Positions 16,616-26,704 are shown, numbered from the stretch's first letter. The stretch is DNA of 64,000 bases from Corynebacterium zhongnanshanii (GCF_014490575.1 NZ_CP061033.1:2046001-2110000), one strand, 5' to 3'. Numbers and translations are program-made. The notes: generated from the letters alone by a model not told the origin.

Positions 16616-18160
16616 ATGAGTCAATTCGTCCAGTACCTGAAATGGTCCATGAAGACCGCATGGCCCCTGTACGCATTGACGATTCTGTTCACCAACGGCC
16701 TGGGAGCCATGGGCGTGGCCACGTTCCTGCGCTTCCTCATGCCGCTGCCCAGCGCGCAGCTAGTGACGGACATCAACACCACCACCGCCACGCTCTACGC
16801 GGCGTATTTCGCGTTCGCGTTGGTGGCCGGGGTGATCACCACACTCATTTTCTTTGCGCCGGTGCTGCGCTGGCAGCGCAACCCCAGCGCCTACGACCCG
16901 AACATGATGCGGGACCTGGTGCTGCGCATCCCAACCCTGCAGACCGTGACTGGTGCGGTGCTGTGGGGCATCGGCGTGGCGATGTTTACCGTGGTGGCCG
17001 CGCATCAGACCACTCAGTGGGCTATCGCCGTGGCGATCACGGGTGTGCTCGGCGGCCTGATGGTGCAGCTGATGACGTACATGGAGGCGCAGCGCCTGGT
17101 GCGTCCCGTGGCTGCCCGGGCCCTCATGGCCGGCGCGCCGGATCACTCCAAGATCCTGCCGGTGGGCCGCCGGCTCATGCTCACGTGGGCGTTGACCACT
17201 GCCGTGCCCGTGGTAGGCATGCTGCTGGTCCTATGGGGTGATGACAGCGGATTCTTCGCCTCCGCCGCCCCCGGTTGGAGCCCCAACGTGCGCCCGGCGT
17301 TGATCGCCCTGGCGGGCACCACGCTCATCAGCGGCATGTTCGGCACGTACCTGTTCGGTATGTCCATCGCGGACCCTATCCGGGAGCTCCAATACGCCAT
17401 CAACAACGTGCGCCGCGGCTCCGTGGACACGGTGGTGCGGATTTATGACTCCTCGGAGGTCGGCGTGCTCCAGGCTGGCTTCAACGAGATGATGCGCGGG
17501 CTGCGCGAACGCCAGCGCGTCTCTGACCTCTTCGGGCGCTACGTGGGCACCGAGGTGGCTAAGCGTGCCCTGGAGGAAAAGCCAGAGCTGGGAGGCGAAA
17601 CGCGGCACGCAGCTGTGTTATTCGTGGACGTTGTGGGATCCACCAGCTATGCGAAGGAGAACACACCAGAGCACGTGGTGAAGGCGTTGAATGAGTTCTT
17701 CGACCGCGTGGTGGACGTGGTGCACCGCAACAAAGGAATCATCAATAAGTTCGAAGGGGACGCCGCCTTGGCGATGTTCGGCGCGCCACTCCCCCTCGAC
17801 GACGTGGCGGGGCACGCGATGGCCGCCGCCCGTGAGCTGCGGGCGGAGCTGAAGGACTTGGAGTTCGAAGCGGGCATCGGCGTGGCCGCGGGCACCGTGG
17901 TGGCCGGGCACATTGGCGCGAAGGACCGCTTTGAGTACACGGTCATCGGCGACGCGGTGAACACTGCAGCCCGCATCACGGACCTGGCTAAGGACACCCC
18001 GGGTCGCTGCCTCACCACCGCAGCCACTCTTCGGGAGGCGAACGAGGCGGAGCAGGCGCGCTGGACCCTGCTGAAGTCCGTGGAGCTGCGCGGGCGCCGG
18101 GAGATGACCCAGCTGGCCCGCCCGATCCGCCCGACCCTGGCGGATCGGGACGGCGAGTAA
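16616..18160 (+). CDS. cyaB: Membrane-bound class III adenylate cyclase with HAMP domain
   Basis: A 514-residue cyclase making cAMP from ATP at the inner membrane. The first 250 residues contain six hydrophobic segments, followed by a HAMP linker (IADPIRELQYAINNVRRG, about 245-262). The C-terminal cyclase homology domain has metal-binding Asp residues in LFVDVVGST and the second site in FEGDAALAMFG. ATP-recognition and transition-state residues appear in KDRFEYTVIGDAVNTAARI. The corynebacterial orthologue is the CyaB-type enzyme that feeds the cAMP-dependent regulator GlxR, which is encoded at 57.2 kb in this window. A short hairpin follows the gene. Confidence 0.88.
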   Translation: MSQFVQYLKWSMKTAWPLYALTILFTNGLGAMGVATFLRFLMPLPSAQLVTDINTTTATLYAAYFAFALVAGVITTLIFFAPVLRWQRNPSAYDPNMMRDLVLRIPTLQTVTGAVLWGIGVAMFTVVAAHQTTQWAIAVAITGVLGGLMVQLMTYMEAQRLVRPVAARALMAGAPDHSKILPVGRRLMLTWALTTAVPVVGMLLVLWGDDSGFFASAAPGWSPNVRPALIALAGTTLISGMFGTYLFGMSIADPIRELQYAINNVRRGSVDTVVRIYDSSEVGVLQAGFNEMMRGLRERQRVSDLFGRYVGTEVAKRALEEKPELGGETRHAAVLFVDVVGSTSYAKENTPEHVVKALNEFFDRVVDVVHRNKGIINKFEGDAALAMFGAPLPLDDVAGHAMAAARELRAELKDLEFEAGIGVAAGTVVAGHIGAKDRFEYTVIGDAVNTAARITDLAKDTPGRCLTTAATLREANEAEQARWTLLKSVELRGRREMTQLARPIRPTLADRDGE

Positions 18161-18175
18161 GCCGCAGCGAGTGAC

Positions 18176-18195
18176 CTGGCAGGGCTCGCTGCCAG
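18176..18195. terminator. Hairpin between convergent cyclase and acyl-CoA dehydrogenase genes
   Basis: CTGGCAG (18176-18182) pairs perfectly with CTGCCAG (18189-18195) in the 56-bp gap between two converging genes. It may act on both strands, although no T-run is present. Confidence 0.4.
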
Positions 18196-18216
18196 CCGCA
18201 GCGAGTACGCAGCCGC

Positions 18217-19374
18217 TTACAGCGACCGCGCAATCAACTCCTTCATGATTTCATTCGTGCCACCGTAAATGCGCTGCACGCGCGCATCCGCGTAGGCGCG
18301 GGCAATGGGGTACTCATTCATGAAGCCGTAGCCGCCGTGCAGCTGCAGGCAGCGGTCGATAATCACGGCCTGCTTGTCCGAAGCAATCAGCTTCGCCATG
18401 GACGCACGCGCGGGATCCAGGGTGCCCGCAATCAGCTCAGAGATACACAGGTCCACCAGGGTGCGCACGGCCATGGCCTCGGCCACGCACTCGGCCAGCT
18501 CAAACTTGGTGTTCTGGAAGTCGAAGATGGACCTACCGAACGCCGTGCGTTCCTTGGTGTAGGCGATGGTCTCGCGCAGGGAGGCCTCGATGGCTCCCAT
18601 GCATCCCACGGCGATGCCCAGGCGCTCCTGCCCCAGCTGCTGCATCAGCTGGTAGAAGCCTTGACCTTCCTCGCCGCCGAGCAGGTTCTCCTTTGGTACG
18701 CGGACGTTGTCGTAGAACAGCTCCGCAGTATCCTGCCCGCGCAGTCCCAGCTTGTCGAGCACGCGGCCGCGGGAGTATCCTTCGCGATCTGCTTCCACGA
18801 GCATCAGGGAGATGCCCTTGGCTCCGGAGCCTTCGTCGCCCGTGCGCACCACGGTCAGGATCACGTCGGCCTGCGCGCCGTTGGTGATGAAGGTCTTGGA
18901 TCCGTTGATGACGTATTCGTCGCCGTCCAGCCGGGCGGTGGTCTTGATGCCCTGCAGGTCCGATCCGGCGCCGGGTTCTGTCATGGCGATGGCGAATACG
19001 GTCTCGCCGGTGGCTGCCTTGGGCAGGAACTTCTTCTTCTGTTCTTCGGTGCCGTAGTGGACGATGTAGGGGGCGGTGATGGCCGAGTGGATGGTGTTGC
19101 CCCAGCAGGTGTCGAAGATGCGGGCTTGTTCCTCGATCACCACGGCTTCGTGGCCGTAGTGGCCGCCGCCTCCACCGTATTCTTCGGGAATGGACAGGCA
19201 CAGCAGGCCTGCTTCGCCGGCTTTGTTCCAGAATTCGCGGTCAACATGCTTTTGCTGGATCCAGCGTTCCTGGTGTGGGGCGGCTTCGCGCGCGAAGAAC
19301 TCGTGCGCCAGTTCGCGGAGGCTGTCGAGTTCCTCGTTCATCCAGGGGCTGCGGTGGTCATCGAGTGCGGACAT
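18217..19374 (-). CDS. Acyl-CoA dehydrogenase
   Basis: A 385-residue FAD enzyme of normal family length that oxidises acyl-CoA to trans-2-enoyl-CoA. AMTEPGAGSDLQGIKTTA at about residue 130 is the first family signature. The C-terminal LHGGYGFMNEYPIARAYAD and RIYGGTNEIMKELI contain the second signature and the usual active-site glutamate. The ATG at 19374 has GGAG about 9 bases upstream. It is probably co-transcribed with the upstream CoA-transferase/racemase gene (45-bp gap). That pairing suggests catabolism of branched, aromatic or methyl-branched acyl groups, but chain-length preference cannot be read here. Confidence 0.88.
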   Translation of the reverse strand: MSALDDHRSPWMNEELDSLRELAHEFFAREAAPHQERWIQQKHVDREFWNKAGEAGLLCLSIPEEYGGGGGHYGHEAVVIEEQARIFDTCWGNTIHSAITAPYIVHYGTEEQKKKFLPKAATGETVFAIAMTEPGAGSDLQGIKTTARLDGDEYVINGSKTFITNGAQADVILTVVRTGDEGSGAKGISLMLVEADREGYSRGRVLDKLGLRGQDTAELFYDNVRVPKENLLGGEEGQGFYQLMQQLGQERLGIAVGCMGAIEASLRETIAYTKERTAFGRSIFDFQNTKFELAECVAEAMAVRTLVDLCISELIAGTLDPARASMAKLIASDKQAVIIDRCLQLHGGYGFMNEYPIARAYADARVQRIYGGTNEIMKELIARSL

Positions 19375-19419
19375 GTGTTGTCTCCTTGCTGTTGGGGATG
19401 TGTTGATGGGGTGACGCGG

Positions 19420-20340
19420 CTAGTTCGTGGGCTGCGTGTGCTGCCGAACTGCCGCGATGGGGATATTTTTCTCCGACGCCACAGTGTCCCATTCCGCCGC
19501 CGTCCTCTGCGCGATGGCGTGCTGGTAGTGACGGTGCTGGAGGCCGAACGTGGGGCCTGCGTCCATGGAAGGCTGGGCGTCGCCAAAGTCCATAACCTCG
19601 GCGCAGGCGGCGAGGAAATGGGGTTCGAGTGCGGCGACGGCCACCCACTGGCCGTCTTTGGCCTGGTAGAGGTTGTATTGGGGAAGCGCGCCGCCGAGGA
19701 AGGTGCCGGGTCCGGACAGTCCCCAGCGGGCGACGTCCGAGAACTCTTCGGCCATGTCAGCTAGGCCCACTTCGTGGTAGGACCCCACTCCTGTGTTGGT
19801 GGCGGTCCAGAGGCCCGCCAGGCCTTCGGAAACTGCTCGTTCGGCTCCGGCAAGGTCGGCGAGGGGAACCGGCGGCATGACCGGAGTGTTGTCGGGGCCC
19901 ACGGGCAGGGTTCCTGCGTGGGCTTCGTAGGTCAGGTCGTGGCCGGCTTGATTGACGTGTTCGCCACTGTGTCCCACGATCGCGACCTGCACCAGGTGGG
20001 GATAGCGTTCGTGGAGCTCGTCCCAGCCGAGCCCGAGGCGGGCGAGGGAGGCGGGGCGGGAGCTGGTGAGGAGAAGGTGGGCGTCTGCCAGAAGCTCGTG
20101 GAGGCCTTGGATCCCGTGGGGGTCCTTGAGATTTAGCTCCACGACCTTCTGGCCTGCCGTGAGGTGTTTGTAGTAGGCGGGCGCTTGGGCTTTCATGGGG
20201 TCAGCAGCGGGCCCTGGGCCTTCCACTTTGGTGACGTGGGCGCCCAGGTGGGCAAAGCGTTTTGCTGCGATGGGTCCTGGCAGGTTGGGGGCCAGGGTGA
20301 CCACGTTGAAGGCTGGCACCGCGTTCGGCACATCAGTCAT
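19420..20340 (-). CDS. Family III CoA-transferase / alpha-methylacyl-CoA racemase-like protein
   Basis: A 306-residue CaiB/BaiF-family protein. It has PNLPGPIAAKRFAHLGAHVTK near the N-terminus, the family's CoA-binding start. LNLKDPHGIQGLHELLADA, the TSSRPASLARLGLGWDEL segment and a GHSGEHVNQAGHD substrate region follow, and YHEVGLADMAEEFS supplies the conserved acidic region. It is somewhat shorter than typical racemases (about 360). The activity could be CoA transfer or 2-methylacyl-CoA epimerisation. The downstream acyl-CoA dehydrogenase supports a role in branched-chain fatty acyl-CoA breakdown. Confidence 0.75.
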   Translation of the reverse strand: MTDVPNAVPAFNVVTLAPNLPGPIAAKRFAHLGAHVTKVEGPGPAADPMKAQAPAYYKHLTAGQKVVELNLKDPHGIQGLHELLADAHLLLTSSRPASLARLGLGWDELHERYPHLVQVAIVGHSGEHVNQAGHDLTYEAHAGTLPVGPDNTPVMPPVPLADLAGAERAVSEGLAGLWTATNTGVGSYHEVGLADMAEEFSDVARWGLSGPGTFLGGALPQYNLYQAKDGQWVAVAALEPHFLAACAEVMDFGDAQPSMDAGPTFGLQHRHYQHAIAQRTAAEWDTVASEKNIPIAAVRQHTQPTN

Positions 20341-20469
20341 AGGTTGACGGTAGCAATGTGCCGGCAGCTGAGGTGGGGAAATCAGAAAATTTCCTTTTCC
20401 TCAGCTTTGCAACCAGATGCCCCGCGAGCCGCCGGCGGTCTGCACGCGAGCCGCGGCGTTAACCAGCTG

Positions 20470-23400
20470 CTAGTGCGAGCGCGAGATGGTCCGCTTCGTC
20501 AGCGTGGGCGCGCCAGACTTCGTGGCGGACTTCTTCGCCGTTTTCTTGGCAGCCTTCTTCGCGGTCTTCTTCGCGGTTTTCTTCGCAGCCTTTTTCGTTG
20601 CCTTCTTCGCCGTCTTCTTGGCCGCCTTCTTCGTGCCCTTCCGGGAGGACTTCGTGGTCTTCCCCGCGGCCTCATCGGCGGCTTCCTTAGCCCGTCGCTC
20701 GGACAGCAGCTCGTTGGCGCGAGCATCCGTCATCGTCTCCGGGGTATCGCCCTTGCGCAGGGAGGCGTTGGTCTCTCCATCCGTGACGTAGGCGCCGAAG
20801 CGGCCGTCCTTCACGCTCATGGGCTTGCCGGAGACGTCATTGTCACCCAGCTGCTTCAGTGGCGGCTGGGCGGCAGCACGGCCGCGTCGCTTCGGCTCCG
20901 CGTAAATGCGGCGCGCCTGATCCAGCGTGATGGTGAACAATTCCTCTTCGCTGCCCAGCGAGCGGGAATCGTTGCCCTTCTTCAGGTACGGGCCATAGCG
21001 GCCGTTCTGCGCGGTGATGACCTCGCCGTCGGATGGGTCCGTGCCCACTTCGCGCGGCAGGCTCAGCAGTTTCAGTGCCTCTTCCAACGTCACCGTGGCG
21101 GGTTCCATCGTCTGGAACAGGGACGCGGTTTTTGGCTTCAGCGTCTCCTCCACGATCTCCTTGACCCGCTTGGCCTTCTGGTTCTGCGCGGTTTTCGTCT
21201 CGCGGCTGAGCGGCTTCTTGCCTTCGGCGGCGCGCTCGGCGTCCTGCTGGTCGCGTTCCGCCTCCCACGTCTTTTCCGCCTCCGCGGCGACCGTCGCCTC
21301 TTCATCCTCGCCGAGGATTTCAGTGACGTACGGGCCGTAGCGCCCCTCGCGCGCCACGATCTTTCGACCCGACGCCGGGTTCACGCCCAACTCGCGACCC
21401 CCCTGAGGAGTGGCGAACAATCGCTCGGCTTCTTCCAGCGTGAGCTCGTCCGGCGTCATGGACTCCGGCAGGTTCGCGCGCTGCACGGTCGGCTCCGCCC
21501 CCTCCTCGGAGGAGGCGGCGGGGATGATCCGCTCCAGGTACGCACCATAGCGACCCACGCGCACCACGATCGGCACACCGTTATCGTCGTTGAACAGGTG
21601 GAGGGAATTGACCGCGCGGGCGTCGATACTCTCCAGGCGGTCCCCCACGATCTGCTGCAGCCCGCCCTGGCGAGGAATCGCGGCGGTCGGGCCCTCCGGG
21701 CGGTCCTTATCGCCGAAGTAGAACGCCTTCAGCCAGGCCTCGCGATTCTCATCACCGGTGGCGATGGCGTCCAGTTCGTCCTCCATGGCGGAGGTGAAGT
21801 CGTAGTCCACCAGTGCCCCGAAGTTCTGCTCCATCAGGCCAATCACCGCGAACGCGGTCCAGGATGGCACCAGCGCATTGCCGCGCGGCAACACATACCC
21901 ACGGTCCTGGATGGTGCGGATGATCGAGGCGTACGTGGAGGGGCGGCCGATGCCCAGCTCCTCCATTCGGCGCACCAGTGAGGCCTCCGTGTACCGAGCC
22001 GGCGGGTTCGTGGAGTGGCCATCCGCAGTGATGGTGCGCGCCACCAGGTCGTCCCCGGCTGCCATGACGGGCAGACGCTTTTCCGCGTTATCGGCCACGT
22101 CCCGGCCCTCAGCATTCTGGGACACCTCCACGTAGGCCTTCAAGAAGCCCGGGAAGGTCAGGGTGCGGCCCGTTGCGGAAAACTCGCAGGCATCCCCACC
22201 GGCGCTGTTGCCGCCGATGGTCACCTTCATGGAGGTGCCGCGGGCGTCGGCCATCTGGGAGGCAACGGTGCGCTGCCAGATCAGCTCATAGAGCTTGAAC
22301 TCCTCGGCATCCAGCTGGGAGGACAGCTGACCCGGCGTGGAGAAAGTCTCGCCGGCAGGGCGGATTGCCTCGTGCGCCTCCTGGGAGTTCTTGACCTTAC
22401 GGGAGTACTGGCGTGGCGCATCTGCCACGAACTTCGCACCGTAGAGCTCCTTGGCTTGGGCGCGCGCGGCGTCGATACCCGCCTGGGACAGCGTGGTGGA
22501 GTCCGTACGCATATAGGTGATGTGACCGTTTTCGTACAGGCGCTGGGCGATGCGCATCGTGCGTTCCGACGTGAAGCGCAGCTTCCGCCCGGCCTCCTGC
22601 TGCAGCGTGGAGGTCATAAAGGGTGGGTATGGGCGGCGCGTGTAGGGCTTCTCCTCCACCGACAGCACGGCCATCGGCTGGTCCTTCAGGCCCTCCGCCA
22701 GCTCATGGGCCCGGGCTTCGTTCAGCACCACGGCGTCCGTCTTCAGAGCGCCGTCGTCACCGAAATCGCGGCCCTGGGCAACGCGCTTGCCATCCACGCT
22801 CACCAGCTTGGCTTCAAAGGAGCGCGGATCCTGCGTGTGGTCACTCTCCTGGCCGACGCGGAGCGCGTCCGCACCCAGCGCCAATTCCGCAGACAGGTCC
22901 CAGTAGTTCGCGGAGACGAAGGCCATGCGCTCCCGCTCACGCTGCACGATCACACGCGTGGCCACGGACTGAACACGTCCCGCAGACAGGCGCGGCATGA
23001 CCTTCTTCCACAGCACCGGGGAGACCTCGTAGCCATACAGACGGTCCAGCACGCGGCGGGCCTCCTGGGCATCCACCAGGTCATAATCCAGCTCGCGGGT
23101 ATTCTCCGCAGCCTCCAGAATCGCGCTCTTGGTGATCTCGTGGAAGACCATGCGGCGGACGGGAACCTTCGGCTTGAGCACCTCCAGCAGGTGCCAGGCG
23201 ATGGCCTCGCCCTCACGGTCGGGGTCTGTTGCCAGGTAGAGTTCGTCGACCTGCTTGAGCTTGGCTTTCAGGTCGCTGACCTTCTTCTTTTTGTCAGCGC
23301 TGACCACGTACAGGGCCTCGAAGCCCTTGTCCACGTTCACGCCCAGGCGCGCCCAGGGTTCCTTCTTGTACTTGGCGGGCACGTCGGCGGCGCCGCGCGG

Positions 23401-23511
23401 CAGGTCGCGAATGTGGCCCACAGAGGCCTCAACGATGTAGTCATCGCCCAAATAAGGCTGAATCTTGCGGGCCTTCGTTGCAGACTCGACAATTACTAGT
23501 CGCTTCACCAT
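20470..23511 (-). CDS. topA: DNA topoisomerase I
   Basis: A 1013-residue type IA topoisomerase that relaxes negative supercoils. The N-terminal TOPRIM domain starts VKRLVIVESATKARKI and contains DPDREGEAIAWHL. The active-site Tyr lies in GHITYMRTDSTTLS. Four C-terminal repeats (each with GRYGPY or GRFGAY) form the actinobacterial DNA-binding tail without zinc fingers. The last 70 residues are a Lys/Ala repeat tract (KKAAKKTAKK-like) that probably increases processivity on DNA. The length and layout match other actinobacterial TopA. It lies just after cspA on the same strand, as in mycobacteria. Confidence 0.95.
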   Translation of the reverse strand: MVKRLVIVESATKARKIQPYLGDDYIVEASVGHIRDLPRGAADVPAKYKKEPWARLGVNVDKGFEALYVVSADKKKKVSDLKAKLKQVDELYLATDPDREGEAIAWHLLEVLKPKVPVRRMVFHEITKSAILEAAENTRELDYDLVDAQEARRVLDRLYGYEVSPVLWKKVMPRLSAGRVQSVATRVIVQRERERMAFVSANYWDLSAELALGADALRVGQESDHTQDPRSFEAKLVSVDGKRVAQGRDFGDDGALKTDAVVLNEARAHELAEGLKDQPMAVLSVEEKPYTRRPYPPFMTSTLQQEAGRKLRFTSERTMRIAQRLYENGHITYMRTDSTTLSQAGIDAARAQAKELYGAKFVADAPRQYSRKVKNSQEAHEAIRPAGETFSTPGQLSSQLDAEEFKLYELIWQRTVASQMADARGTSMKVTIGGNSAGGDACEFSATGRTLTFPGFLKAYVEVSQNAEGRDVADNAEKRLPVMAAGDDLVARTITADGHSTNPPARYTEASLVRRMEELGIGRPSTYASIIRTIQDRGYVLPRGNALVPSWTAFAVIGLMEQNFGALVDYDFTSAMEDELDAIATGDENREAWLKAFYFGDKDRPEGPTAAIPRQGGLQQIVGDRLESIDARAVNSLHLFNDDNGVPIVVRVGRYGAYLERIIPAASSEEGAEPTVQRANLPESMTPDELTLEEAERLFATPQGGRELGVNPASGRKIVAREGRYGPYVTEILGEDEEATVAAEAEKTWEAERDQQDAERAAEGKKPLSRETKTAQNQKAKRVKEIVEETLKPKTASLFQTMEPATVTLEEALKLLSLPREVGTDPSDGEVITAQNGRYGPYLKKGNDSRSLGSEEELFTITLDQARRIYAEPKRRGRAAAQPPLKQLGDNDVSGKPMSVKDGRFGAYVTDGETNASLRKGDTPETMTDARANELLSERRAKEAADEAAGKTTKSSRKGTKKAAKKTAKKATKKAAKKTAKKTAKKAAKKTAKKSATKSGAPTLTKRTISRSH

Positions 23512-23743
23512 ATGGGTGGCTCACTCTTCCTCACCGTGCGGAACTGAAGGATTTTTCTTCCTTATATATTGCATGCACTTCACACGCACTCTTGGCCGTC
23601 ACAATAACCGAAAATGCTAAGCAATACATTTTCCCTCACCATCGTGTTACCCCGTTCCCCCCTCGACCCCTCCCTCCCATGGTGTCCTGACCTGCTCTTT
23701 TTATGATTTCACGTGGTGGGACACGCGGGGTAGCTGGAGACAT
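23512..23743. other. topA upstream region
   Basis: An AT-rich stretch (about 23555-23660) precedes topA on the minus strand and contains TATATA. This is probably the topA promoter and leader. I see no gene in it. Confidence 0.4.
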
Positions 23744-23787
23744 AGCAACAGGCCACGCCCACCAGGATGGTGGCGTGGCCTGTTGCT
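23744..23787 (-). terminator. Strong hairpin downstream of cspA
   Basis: A long near-perfect inverted repeat runs from AGCAACAGGCCACG at 23744 to CGTGGCCTGTTGCT ending at 23787. The stem is about 19 bp with one bulged base. It lies 28 bp after the cspA stop on the minus strand and separates it from topA. There is no clear T-tract. Confidence 0.6.
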
Positions 23788-23815
23788 CGTGTGTCCTCAC
23801 ACGATGAGCGGGAGA

Positions 23816-24019
23816 CTACAGCGCAGTCACGCTCTGAGCCTGGGGGCCCTTGGAGCCAGCGCCGACTTCAAATTCAACGCGCTGGTCTTCTTCAAGGGAA
23901 CGGAAACCGCCACCCTGAATCTCGGAGTAGTGCACAAAAACGTCATGAGATCCATCGTCTGGTGCGATGAAGCCGAAGCCCTTTTCTGCATTGAACCATT
24001 TCACGGTTCCTTGTGCCAT
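23816..24019 (-). CDS. cspA: Cold-shock protein, CspA family
   Basis: A 67-residue single cold-shock domain that binds single-stranded RNA or DNA and acts as an RNA chaperone. It has both ribonucleoprotein motifs: KGFGFI (about residues 13-18) and VFVHY (about 27-31). It begins [15 protein letters not shown] after MAQ. A longer in-frame version to 24091 exists, but the ATG at 24019 gives exactly the family length. It is followed by a strong hairpin. The divergent helicase gene starts about 110 bp away. Confidence 0.95.
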   Translation of the reverse strand: MAQGTVKWFNAEKGFGFIAPDDGSHDVFVHYSEIQGGGFRSLEEDQRVEFEVGAGSKGPQAQSVTAL

Positions 24020-24128
24020 TATGTTCTTACCTAACTGTTGGAGAATCTCCGAAATCCCTTGCGGAGGTGGAGACGTTGTCCATCTTGCCACGTTTGACCG
24101 CGCAACCTCTCAACCACGAAGGACCCAG

Positions 24129-26534
24129 GTGCCAGATTTCAGCCCCGCTAGCCCACCCCGTCAGCCTTCCCACTTTGGCGATGAGCTACTCCAGGAGCTA
24201 CAGGCACACATGAAAAACTCCACGCTCACGCACGTTCGCCACGAACCGGCGCGCCCATCCCAACCCGTCGATTGGCCACAGTGGGCACATCCGGATCTGG
24301 TGGCGTACCTGCAGGAATCCGGGATTGATCGCCCGTGGTCCCATCAAGCGCAGACTGCGGATCTCGCGTTTCATGGCCAGGACGTGATCGTGTCCACAGG
24401 CACGTCCTCCGGGAAGTCTTTGGCCTACCAATTGCCGATTTTGTCCGTCCTGGGGCAGAAAAATAGCACGGCCACAGCGTTATATATCTCACCTACCAAA
24501 GCACTGGCTCAGGACCAACGGGCAAGCATTGCGCGTCTGTGCCGGGGAGCGCACGATGTTACGGAGGCCGTGGGCGTCGGTAAAAAAGGCAACGGAGAGG
24601 CGCAGGAGGCGGACGATCTAGGCAGAATCATGGTCGCTACCTACGACGGCGACACCCCGCAGGACAGCCGGCGCGTGATCCGCGAGCAAGCGCGCATCAT
24701 CGTGACGAACCCGGACATGCTGCACGCGTCCATTGTGGGGCGGCCGCAGGCGTGGACCCGCCTGCTGAAGACCGTGCGGTTCATTGTGATTGATGAGTGT
24801 CACGTCTATCGCGGTGTGTTCGGCGCGCACGTCTCCATGGTTCTTCGCCGGTTGTTGCGGCTGGCTCACGCGCAACCCACAGTGATTCTGGCCAGCGCCA
24901 CCAGCGTGGATCCGGCGGCGCACGCGCGCAGGTTAACGGGGCGGACAGCGATCAGCGCTGTGACTGAAGACGGAGCGCCATCCGGTGAACGCACGATCGC
25001 GCTATGGGAGCCAGGGCTGCTCCCGAACAAAAAGGGCGAGCATGGCGCACCGGTACGCCGCGCGGCGAACACGGAATCCGCCGAGATCATGGGCAGGATT
25101 ATCGCGCAGGGTGCGCGTACTTTGTCCTTCGTGCGCTCGCGTCGCGGGGCTGAGCATGTTGCGATGGGGGCGGCGGAGCAGCTCTCCTCGTTGGGCCGAT
25201 CCCAGGACGCGGTGCGGGTGGCGGCCTACCGTGCGGGATACACCCCGGAAGATCGTCGGGATCTAGAACGGCGCTTGGACAACGGCGAGCTGCTCGGCGT
25301 GGCCTCCACCAATGCGCTGGAGTTGGGCATAGATGTGGGCGGGTTGGATGTTGTGGTGACCAGTGGTTTTCCTGGGACAGTCGCGAGCTTCCGGCAGCAA
25401 GCGGGACGCGCGGGGCGCAGAGGCCAGGGAGCCTTAGTAGTGCTGGTAGGGGCAGACGACCCGATGGACACATACCTCGTGCACCACCCAGAGGCGTTGC
25501 TGGATAGGCCCGTGGAGAATACGGTGTTTGATCCGTCGAACCCTTATGTGTTGGCGGACCATCTGGTGTGTGCCGCGGCGGAAAAGCCTTTAGCATGGGA
25601 GGAGATCGAGGCCTGGGGTGCTACTCGAGTGGCCGAGTTTCTCTTGCGAAAAGGACAGCTCCGCCGGCGGCCGCGGGGCATTTTCGCGGACCTGGAGGCC
25701 GCGAAGAGCATCCATGGTTCCGTGAGCATTCGCGGTGGGGCGGCGAAGCAGGTGGCCATCGTCGATAGTTCCACGGGGCGATTGTTGGGGACGGTGGATA
25801 GCACCCGTGCGATCAGTGATGTACACACCGGCGCTGTGTACGTGCATCAGGCAGAAACGTATGTGGTGGAGCAGCTAGACCTGCAGGAGAATGTGGCATG
25901 GGTCAAAGAGTCCATGCCGGAGTACTCCACCAGCGTGAATAAGGAAACGGATATTCGTGTGCTCACCACACGGTCAACGATCAAGCTGGACGAGGGCGTG
26001 TGGTTGGCGGATGTGGATGTGGAGGTATCCCATCAGGTCACGAGCTATCGAAAGCGACTACCCGATGGAGAGGTACTAGATGTAGTACCACTGGATGTGC
26101 CGCCGGAATCCCTGCGTACACGTGCGGTGGCTTACACGATAGATCCGTGTGTGCTTGAGGATCTTGGATTGCCCGAGCCCGTATGGCCGGGAACGTTGCA
26201 TGCCGCAGAGCACGCAGCGATCGGTTTGCTGCCCCTCATGGCCACGTGCGATCGCTGGGACATTGGCGGAGTATCCACTGTGTTGCATGCGGACACGGGA
26301 TTGCCCACAGTGTTTGTGTATGACGGCTACACAGGCGGGGCAGGCTTTGCAGAACAGGGCTTTCGGAAGTTCTCCTCATGGATTCGCGCCACACGTGATG
26401 CAGTGGCCGCGTGTGAATGCGAGTCCGGATGCCCGTCGTGTGTGCAATCGCCCAAGTGCGGAAATGGCAACGATCCCTTGTTCAAGCGCGGCGCGTTAGT
26501 GTTGTTGAGTTATTTGGCGGACGTGGCTGAGTAA
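24129..26534 (+). CDS. DEAD/DEAH-box DNA helicase with C-terminal DUF1998 (MrfA/Hrq1-like)
   Basis: A helicase of about 801 residues. The N-terminal RecA-like domain has TGTSSGKS (motif I), SPTKALAQDQ (Ia), IDECHVYRG (motif II, DECH) and ILASATS (III). The second domain has NALELGIDVGGLDVVV and the motif VI-like QQAGRAGRRGQ. The C-terminal DUF1998 region carries a four-cysteine metal site, CECESGCPSCVQSPKCG. Relatives are the Bacillus MrfA and yeast Hrq1 repair helicases, so a role in crosslink or mitomycin-damage repair is inferred. I choose GTG 24129, with GAAGGA about 7 bases upstream; longer frames would run back into cspA. Confidence 0.82.
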   Translation: MPDFSPASPPRQPSHFGDELLQELQAHMKNSTLTHVRHEPARPSQPVDWPQWAHPDLVAYLQESGIDRPWSHQAQTADLAFHGQDVIVSTGTSSGKSLAYQLPILSVLGQKNSTATALYISPTKALAQDQRASIARLCRGAHDVTEAVGVGKKGNGEAQEADDLGRIMVATYDGDTPQDSRRVIREQARIIVTNPDMLHASIVGRPQAWTRLLKTVRFIVIDECHVYRGVFGAHVSMVLRRLLRLAHAQPTVILASATSVDPAAHARRLTGRTAISAVTEDGAPSGERTIALWEPGLLPNKKGEHGAPVRRAANTESAEIMGRIIAQGARTLSFVRSRRGAEHVAMGAAEQLSSLGRSQDAVRVAAYRAGYTPEDRRDLERRLDNGELLGVASTNALELGIDVGGLDVVVTSGFPGTVASFRQQAGRAGRRGQGALVVLVGADDPMDTYLVHHPEALLDRPVENTVFDPSNPYVLADHLVCAAAEKPLAWEEIEAWGATRVAEFLLRKGQLRRRPRGIFADLEAAKSIHGSVSIRGGAAKQVAIVDSSTGRLLGTVDSTRAISDVHTGAVYVHQAETYVVEQLDLQENVAWVKESMPEYSTSVNKETDIRVLTTRSTIKLDEGVWLADVDVEVSHQVTSYRKRLPDGEVLDVVPLDVPPESLRTRAVAYTIDPCVLEDLGLPEPVWPGTLHAAEHAAIGLLPLMATCDRWDIGGVSTVLHADTGLPTVFVYDGYTGGAGFAEQGFRKFSSWIRATRDAVAACECESGCPSCVQSPKCGNGNDPLFKRGALVLLSYLADVAE

Positions 26535-26704
26535 TTTGGCGGATTGGCTTGCCAGCAATTGTTCTTGCTGTGATTTTCTTGAGATTCCATTCTTGTTAGG
26601 GGTGGCATTATCAGAATCTCTTTCCACTTCAAGCTGAAGCTTCCCAGGTCTTGCTTCGCGTGAGCAGATGGGAAAGGCCCGGACCATGCCGATGAAGATT
26701 GATT

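Noticed and set aside
20486..20791. Phe/Ala-rich 101-codon ORF resembling a membrane protein
   Set aside because: It is the antisense shadow of the Lys/Ala tail of TopA; the repeated AAG/GCC codons produce Phe/Leu/Ala on the other strand.
22015..23499. 494-codon ORF antisense to topA, and similar long ORFs antisense to other genes
   Set aside because: These are GC-rich shadow frames with high His/Gln/Arg content and no motifs, opposite well-identified genes.
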